Source: an uncultured Eubacteriales bacterium
GTDB taxonomy: Bacteria; Bacillota; Clostridia; Oscillospirales; Butyricicoccaceae
Assembly (NCBI GenBank): GCA_934675045.1
Contig: CAKUPI010000040.1
Location: 1-11,095 of the forward strand
Direction of reading: 5' to 3'
DNA: 11,095 bases
The notes under the pieces were generated by a model, which saw nothing but the letters and a program-made list of their open reading frames with translations, was not told where the DNA came from and searched no databases. The position numbers and the translations under genes were made by a program. How positions within the stretch are numbered: position 1 is the stretch's first letter; each line of letters starts with the position of its first letter. Below, piece by piece: positions 7,465 to 11,095 of this stretch.

Positions 7465-9114
7465 ATGAAAAAATCACTGGCCTTTTTGCTGGCTGCCGCC
7501 GTGCTCTTTGCGGCCTTTCCGGCTCCGACTGCGGCGCTGGAGGCGGACCCGATTTTGAAAATAGGACTTTATTACGGAACAAACGCCATGCCGTCTGCCA
7601 ACCTGCAAAATGTTTCGGGCATGGCGACCGGGTATCAGCTGGGGTATTATGACTCGAATCGCCGTTTTGTTTCGTTGCTTTCCACGTCAGAACTTTACCT
7701 GACCGTCGTCAAGGATAAAAACCTGTACATCGGCGCCGGAAAGGTGTACTATGATTTGCTGCCTTCCTCGTACCACACCGTCATCGGCGCCTACCATTTG
7801 CAGCTTGACGCCGTCTTTGCTTCCGCGGCGGAAACCAACAACCTGATAGAACTGCTGAACGACGCCGGGAAAGCGGCCTTTGCTGCCTATACGGCCGAGG
7901 GCTACCGCGTCCGCGTCGGCAATTACACCTCGGCCATTGAGGCCGCGGCGGACGGGCCGCAGGTAACGGCCATTACCGGGCTGACGGCCGCGACGGTGGG
8001 GGAGAGCCGCAGCTGCTACACTGTGACGGTCACCGATACCGACACCATCCTGTTCGAGCTGGACATGGGCGGTCAGCCCTTGGGCATTGCACCCAACTCG
8101 GAAAAAACCTGGTTCAAGAAACACACCTATTACGGCGGCTTTGAGTACAGGCGGGTAAGCGGAAACGATATCACCGTTATCAATGTCGTCGGTATGGATG
8201 ACTACCTGAAAGGGGTTATCCCTTACGAAATGAGCCCCAGCTGGCCGGTCGAGGCCCTTAAGGCGCAGGCGCTGTGCGCCAAGTCCTATGCCGTCAACAG
8301 CATAGGCAAGCATAAGTCACAGGGCTTTGACCTGTGCAACACGACGGATTGTCAGGTCTACTACGGAACCAACACGGCGACAGCCAACTCAGACAGCGCT
8401 GTCGAGGCCGTTTCCGGCCTGTACGTCACCTATAACGGCAAGGTGGCCGAAACCTTTTATCACGCCTCCAGCGGCGGCTGGACGGAGGACGTCAAAAACA
8501 TTTGGGGCAGCAATATCCCGTATTTAAAGGCCGTTGAGGACAAATACCTGGTCGATCTGCGGCCGTACAGCTTTTCCATCACCCTTGACGAGATGGCCGG
8601 TATTCTCCGCAGCAAAGGCTATTCGGTCACCGCCATCACCGACTTCTACGTCAGTGACAGGACACCGGCAGGCAATGTCCGAGAGGTGACTTTTGTGCAG
8701 TCAAACGGTTCGACGCTCGTGTTCTCCGGCGACAGGGCCCGCACCTGTCTCAACACCTCGAGCAGCAGCAAGCGCATCAACAGCCACCGCTATACCGTCA
8801 GCACCGACGCCCGGCTGTACGTCAACGACGCCTCGCTGGACAAGGCGATGGGGCAGTATTACGCCATCGGCGGCAGCGGAAAAACCGCCGGTTTGGGCGG
8901 CTCGGGGCTTTATGCCGTTTCGGGCAGCGGAAAAACGGAGCTTTTAAGCCCGTCCGGCTCGGGCTCCGGCGCATATTTCATCAGCGGAACAGGCTCGGGC
9001 CACAATATCGGCATGAGCCAGTGCGGCGCCCATGCTATGGCGAAAAACGGTTTTACTTATGACCAGATCATCAAATTTTATTTTACAGGAGTGCAGGTTG
9101 GGCCTGCGAATTGA
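7465..9114 (+). CDS. Secreted SPOR-SpoIID/LytB-domain protein
   Basis: Predicted exported cell-wall protein of the SpoIID/LytB family. SpoIID itself is a peptidoglycan lytic transglycosylase of engulfment; LytB-type relatives act on or modulate wall hydrolysis in growing cells. The 549 residues begin with a signal peptide (MKKSLAFLLAAAVLFAAF, likely cleavage near TAA-LEA, 23-25). A SPOR-like segment follows at about 105-162 (YHLQLDAVFASAAETN through YRVRVGNYTSAIEA). The SpoIID domain is at about 215-430, with MDDYLKGVIPYEMSPSWP (244-261; E255 is at the family catalytic Glu), EALKAQALCAKSYA and LCNTTDCQVYYG (290-301). SSGGWTED and the closing GHNIGMSQCGA (512-522) complete the match. Residues 466-511 hold three Y-[AF]-[IV]-[GS]-G-[ST]-G repeats. 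ATG 7465 follows GAGGTG (7455-7460). Sporulation versus vegetative role cannot be decided here. Confidence 0.92.
   Translation: MKKSLAFLLAAAVLFAAFPAPTAALEADPILKIGLYYGTNAMPSANLQNVSGMATGYQLGYYDSNRRFVSLLSTSELYLTVVKDKNLYIGAGKVYYDLLPSSYHTVIGAYHLQLDAVFASAAETNNLIELLNDAGKAAFAAYTAEGYRVRVGNYTSAIEAAADGPQVTAITGLTAATVGESRSCYTVTVTDTDTILFELDMGGQPLGIAPNSEKTWFKKHTYYGGFEYRRVSGNDITVINVVGMDDYLKGVIPYEMSPSWPVEALKAQALCAKSYAVNSIGKHKSQGFDLCNTTDCQVYYGTNTATANSDSAVEAVSGLYVTYNGKVAETFYHASSGGWTEDVKNIWGSNIPYLKAVEDKYLVDLRPYSFSITLDEMAGILRSKGYSVTAITDFYVSDRTPAGNVREVTFVQSNGSTLVFSGDRARTCLNTSSSSKRINSHRYTVSTDARLYVNDASLDKAMGQYYAIGGSGKTAGLGGSGLYAVSGSGKTELLSPSGSGSGAYFISGTGSGHNIGMSQCGAHAMAKNGFTYDQIIKFYFTGVQVGPAN
8872..8936 (+). repeat. 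14-nt direct repeat in the Gly/Ser-rich part of the SpoIID-like gene
   Basis: GGCAGCGGAAAAAC occurs at 8872-8885 and again at 8923-8936, 51 nt (17 codons) apart and in frame. It encodes GSGKT twice within a Gly/Ser-rich segment. The protein-level repeat continues degenerately into a third copy (YFISGTGSG, 504-511), which suggests an old in-frame duplication. Confidence 0.7.
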
Positions 9115-9132
9115 CGGATTATGACAGAAGGC

Positions 9133-10176
9133 ATGAAAAAAAGCGATTATCATTACGACTTGCCCGAGGAGCTGATTGCGCAGACGCCGATTGAAAAGCG
9201 CGACCATTCACGCATGATGGTTCTCGACCGCCGCAGCGGAGCGGTGGCGCACAGGCACTTTTACGACTTGTGCAGCTATCTGCATCCGGGCGACTGTCTG
9301 GTTATCAACGACACCAAGGTTCTCCCCGCCAGGCTGTACGGCGAAAAGGAGGGGACCGGCGGCTCTGTCGAAGTTCTTCTGCTGAAAAATCCGGGCGGAA
9401 ATCTGTGGGAGTGTATCGTTTTCCCCGGGAAAAAGATGCGCAAAGGCGCGCGCGTCAGCTTCGGAAACGGCGAGCTGCGCGGCGAGGTCACCGATGTGCT
9501 CGACAACGGAAACCGCATCATTGCGTTTGAATACGAGGGGATATTTGTCGAAGTCCTCGATCGTCTGGGGACCATGCCGCTGCCGCACTATATCAAGGAA
9601 CGGCTGCAGGACAGAGATCGCTATCAGACGGTCTACTGCCGGGAAATCGGCTCGGCGGCAGCTCCGACGGCCGGTTTGCACTTTACCCCCGAGCTGCTGG
9701 AAAAAATCCGCGCCATGGGGGTCGATGTGGTAACGGTTACTTTGCACGTCGGCCTTGGCACGTTCAGGCCTGTAAAGGAAGAAAACATTACAGACCATGT
9801 CATGCATTCCGAATGGTATCACGTGACCGACGAGGCTGCTGCGCGTATCAATGCCGCCCGTCAGCGCGGCGGGCGTGTCATAGCCGTCGGCACCACGTCC
9901 TGCCGCACGCTGGAATCAGTGACCGATGCGCATGGCGTTACCCATGCCGGCAGCGGCAATACGGACATTTTTATTTTCCCCGGCTACACATTTCACGGCA
10001 TCGACGGGCTGATTACCAATTTCCACTTGCCCGAAAGCACGCTTATCATGCTGGTCTCGGCCTTTGCCTCGCGCGAGGCGGTTTTGAACGCTTACCGCGT
10101 CGCCGTCGAGGAGCGGTATCGGTTTTTCAGCTTTGGCGATGCGATGTTCATTGGAGTCGTGAAGGATGAAAAATAA
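9133..10176 (+). CDS. queA: S-adenosylmethionine:tRNA ribosyltransferase-isomerase
   Basis: Transfers and isomerises the ribosyl group of SAM onto preQ1 at position 34 of tRNAs with GUN anticodons (Tyr, His, Asn, Asp), giving epoxyqueuosine. Family hallmarks are present in order: [15 protein letters not shown] near the N-terminus, [10 protein letters not shown] (59-68), [19 protein letters not shown] (163-181), [10 protein letters not shown] (205-214), [10 protein letters not shown] (253-262), [10 protein letters not shown] (294-303) and [10 protein letters not shown] (331-340). The 347-residue form from ATG 9133 aligns with family N-termini. ATG 9121 would add four residues (MTEG); neither start has a well-spaced ribosome binding site, so the start is uncertain. 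It lies 18 nt after the SpoIID-like gene and is probably co-transcribed and coupled. The usual partner tgt does not follow. The seven residues GVVKDEK after GDAMFI exceed the usual family end. Confidence 0.96.
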   Translation: MKKSDYHYDLPEELIAQTPIEKRDHSRMMVLDRRSGAVAHRHFYDLCSYLHPGDCLVINDTKVLPARLYGEKEGTGGSVEVLLLKNPGGNLWECIVFPGKKMRKGARVSFGNGELRGEVTDVLDNGNRIIAFEYEGIFVEVLDRLGTMPLPHYIKERLQDRDRYQTVYCREIGSAAAPTAGLHFTPELLEKIRAMGVDVVTVTLHVGLGTFRPVKEENITDHVMHSEWYHVTDEAAARINAARQRGGRVIAVGTTSCRTLESVTDAHGVTHAGSGNTDIFIFPGYTFHGIDGLITNFHLPESTLIMLVSAFASREAVLNAYRVAVEERYRFFSFGDAMFIGVVKDEK

Positions 10177-10234
10177 TTCAAAATTTTGCACCATCCCGAC
10201 TCCCGTACATATCGGCGACGCGATGTTCATTGGA
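10135..10234 (+). repeat. Near-exact 21-nt direct repeat of the queA 3' end
   Basis: Bases 10135-10155, inside queA and encoding GDAMFIG, recur at 10214-10234 with one difference (GAT versus GAC, synonymous). The offset is 79 nt. The second copy lies outside queA in the intergenic region and is followed directly by TGA. Similarity outside the 21 nt is weak. Confidence 0.85.
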
Positions 10235-10237
10235 TGA
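10166..10237 (+). CDS. Possible micro-ORF carrying a copied queA tail
   Basis: A 23-codon frame starts at an ATG overlapping the end of queA in another frame and ends in GDAMFIG then TGA (10235-10237). GAAGG directly precedes the ATG but is too close to be a good ribosome binding site. Its C-terminus is identical to the queA-encoded GDAMFIG because of the 21-nt repeat. It may be a fossil of duplication or recombination rather than a gene; nothing else in its sequence is recognisable. Upstream of the copied segment it is polar and has no hydrophobic stretch. Confidence 0.2.
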   Translation: MKNNSKFCTIPTPVHIGDAMFIG

Positions 10238-10249
10238 GCGCGCGATAAA

Positions 10250-10294
10250 ACAAAAAAATCAACCCCTCCGTATGCGCAAAGCTGCGGAGGGGTT
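10250..10294 (-). terminator. Intrinsic terminator between converging transcripts
   Basis: AACCCCTCCG (10261-10270) pairs with CGGAGGGGTT (10285-10294), a perfect 10-bp stem. On the minus strand it is followed by GA and a run of seven T (10252-10258 as A on the plus strand), a classic terminator for the membrane-protein gene that ends at 10339. On the plus strand the tail is only ATTGATCTT, so it would stop queA transcripts less strongly, though the hairpin can probably serve both. Confidence 0.9.
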
Positions 10295-10338
10295 ATTGAT
10301 CTTCAGAACGAAACCACCGGGCGCATAGGTTTGCTTTA

Positions 10339-10701
10339 TCATGCTTCAAAGCCCCGGCTGCCGGAACGCTTTTTCCTGATGAGCATGGAAATCAGCATGG
10401 ATGCAGCGCCAAGCAGGAAATAGACCGCCGCATACAGGAGAAAAAGCCTTTCGCCCATATCAAAAAACAGCCATGTACCGGCAAGGAAGAGTACCGCCGT
10501 AAGGACCGGCAAGGCCCATAATTTGGTGATATCCCTGCCGGCATATACTCCGGCACAAATGGCGTATAGCGGATTCACGGCAAAAAACAGAAGGAAGCAA
10601 ACTGCCATTCCGGCATCGCCTTTTACAAAGGAGACGGTGAGCCACGGAAAAGCCAGCATGACAACCGCCGATGCGATGAACCAAGGTGCGATTTTTTTCA
10701 T
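10339..10701 (-). CDS. Small four-helix membrane protein of unknown function
   Basis: Function is not recognised. The 120-residue product is mostly hydrophobic, with four likely membrane segments: about residues 5-25 (IAPWFIASAVVMLAFPWLTV), 31-53, 63-80 (LPVLTAVLFLAGTW) and 86-108. A basic cytoplasmic tail begins RKKRSG. The stretch VKGDAGMA between segments one and two is a hydrophilic loop, and TWLFFDMGE follows segment three. It resembles small conserved clostridial membrane proteins I have seen without an assigned role; this is recollection, not a search. The start is well supported: GGAGG (plus-strand 10709-10713) lies 7 nt before ATG, and a promoter is visible further up. It is transcribed alone, convergent to queA and divergent from the alkyltransferase-family gene. 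A translocase or transporter role cannot be claimed. Confidence 0.88.
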   Translation of the reverse strand: MKKIAPWFIASAVVMLAFPWLTVSFVKGDAGMAVCFLLFFAVNPLYAICAGVYAGRDITKLWALPVLTAVLFLAGTWLFFDMGERLFLLYAAVYFLLGAASMLISMLIRKKRSGSRGFEA

Positions 10702-10712
10702 ATCGTAACCTC

Positions 10713-10822
10713 CACAGCTTTATGGTTCTCTGCGCTCATACACATTATAGCATAAAGCCTGTGAGCATGTCTACCACAGCTTTTGCCGGAGAATCGTCGG
10801 CCGGTTCTGCTTTCACAGCTTT
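10713..10822 (+). repeat. Three copies of CACAGCTTT in the divergent intergenic region
   Basis: CACAGCTTT occurs at 10713-10721, 10775-10783 and 10814-10822, all in the same orientation. One copy lies in the leader of the minus-strand membrane gene, one just upstream of its -35 box, and one between the two divergent promoters. The copies are not palindromic. They could be a regulator site or a chance recurrence. Confidence 0.35.
10744..10773 (-). promoter_or_regulatory. Sigma-A promoter of the small membrane-protein gene
   Basis: On the minus strand TAGACA (plus 10768-10773, five of six) is followed after 18 nt by a perfect TATAAT (plus 10744-10749). A TGC just upstream of the -10 makes it an extended -10 site. 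Transcription would start near 10737, about 35 nt before the ATG. Confidence 0.85.
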
Positions 10823-10847
10823 TTCCGCATCAAACACACGGTATCGG

Positions 10848-10876
10848 TTGAAAAACGCTCTGAAATGGTGTATGAT
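10848..10876 (+). promoter_or_regulatory. Sigma-A-type promoter of the alkyltransferase-family gene
   Basis: TTGAAA (10848-10853) and TATGAT (10871-10876), each matching five of six consensus bases, are separated by 17 nt. Transcription would start near 10883, roughly 50 nt before the ATG at 10936. No structured leader is evident. Confidence 0.72.
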
Positions 10877-10935
10877 AAAGGCCGCTTATGTACCGCCGCA
10901 AAACGCGAAGAAAAGCTTAAAAGGGAAGTGGCCTC

Positions 10936-11095
10936 ATGCCTGCAAGCACCTTTCAAAGAGTGTATGACGTCGTAAAATGCATTCCTCCCGGGCAAGTGAC
11001 GACCTACGGCCAAATTGCGCGCCTGCTCGGCAACCCGAGAATGTCCCGCGTCGTCGGATATGCGCTGCACGTCAATCCGGAGCCCGGCGTGATCC
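10936..11095 (+). CDS. MGMT/Ogt or alkyltransferase-like DNA-binding domain protein (partial, 3' end missing)
   Basis: The frame is open from ATG 10936 to the window end (53 codons). It reads MPASTFQRVYDVVKCIPPGQ, then VTTYGQIARLLGNPRMSRVV, GYALHVNPEPGVI. This is the DNA-binding winged-helix half of the O6-methylguanine-DNA methyltransferase family: IPxGxVxTYGxIA, GxPRxxRxVGxAL and NP are all present, and R36 or R39 (PRMSR) would be near the arginine finger. Such proteins repair or recognise O6-alkylguanine. The active-site PCHR motif should fall within a few residues after the cut, so a true transferase (Cys) cannot be told from an alkyltransferase-like protein (Trp or Ala). The short N-terminus, lacking the extra domain of Ada or Ogt, suggests a compact protein of about 100 residues. 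A purine-rich AGGGAAG (10922-10928) is the likely ribosome binding site. Confidence 0.9.
   Translation, partial: MPASTFQRVYDVVKCIPPGQVTTYGQIARLLGNPRMSRVVGYALHVNPEPGVI

Noticed and set aside
6056..7582. Long minus-strand open frame (508 codons) opposite tyrS
   Set aside because: It is antisense to tyrS and crosses a strong terminator and a promoter; no family motif is visible.
10686..10967. Plus-strand 93-codon frame across the divergent control region
   Set aside because: It overlaps two promoters, the start of the minus-strand gene and the beginning of the alkyltransferase-family gene in another frame; composition is not protein-like.
1..11095. A novel defence, mobile or biosynthetic system
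   Set aside because: Nearly every gene belongs to a known housekeeping family, the operon order is mostly conventional, and I saw no transposase, integrase, inverted terminal repeats, att-like repeats or CRISPR spacing.

Overview
The window reads as chromosomal housekeeping DNA from a fairly GC-rich clostridial Firmicute, of the Oscillospiraceae/Ruminococcaceae type. That placement is inferred from three things: the gene order dxs-tlyA-nadK-argR-recN, a T-box riboswitch in front of tyrS, and a SpoIID/LytB-family protein, together with sigma-A-type promoters and AGGAGG-like ribosome binding sites. I see no insertion sequence, prophage, CRISPR array, rRNA or tRNA gene.

Layout. (1) 44-5772 (+) is a tightly packed operon: dxs (isoprenoid precursor synthesis), tlyA (rRNA methyltransferase), nadK (NAD kinase), argR (arginine repressor) and recN (DNA repair). 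The first four genes overlap by 1-11 nt; recN follows argR after 21 nt. The operon began upstream of the window, and bases 1-39 may be the end of the preceding gene. (2) 5752-7371 (+) is an independent tyrS unit. A consensus promoter overlaps the end of recN, followed by a complete tyrosine-specific T-box leader with UAC specifier, UGGU bulge and attenuator, then tyrS and a strong terminator. (3) 7386-10237 (+) has its own promoter and carries a secreted SPOR-SpoIID/LytB protein followed by queA (queuosine tRNA modification). A 21-nt near-exact copy of the queA 3' end lies just beyond queA. (4) 10250-10773 (-) is a convergent single-gene unit for a small four-helix membrane protein, with promoter and terminator. 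(5) From 10848 (+) a promoter leads into an O6-alkylguanine transferase-family gene cut off by the window end.

Taken together, this is core metabolism, translation and envelope/repair genes. tyrS is regulated by uncharged tRNA-Tyr, and tRNA-Tyr is also one of the tRNAs whose G34 is replaced through the queuosine pathway in which QueA acts; I treat this adjacency as coincidental unless it proves conserved. I found no convincing evidence for a new multi-gene system. The points most worth a second look are the duplicated queA tail with its micro-ORF, the repeated C-terminal segment and unusual final motif of the SpoIID protein, and the absence of spoIVB-spo0A after recN.
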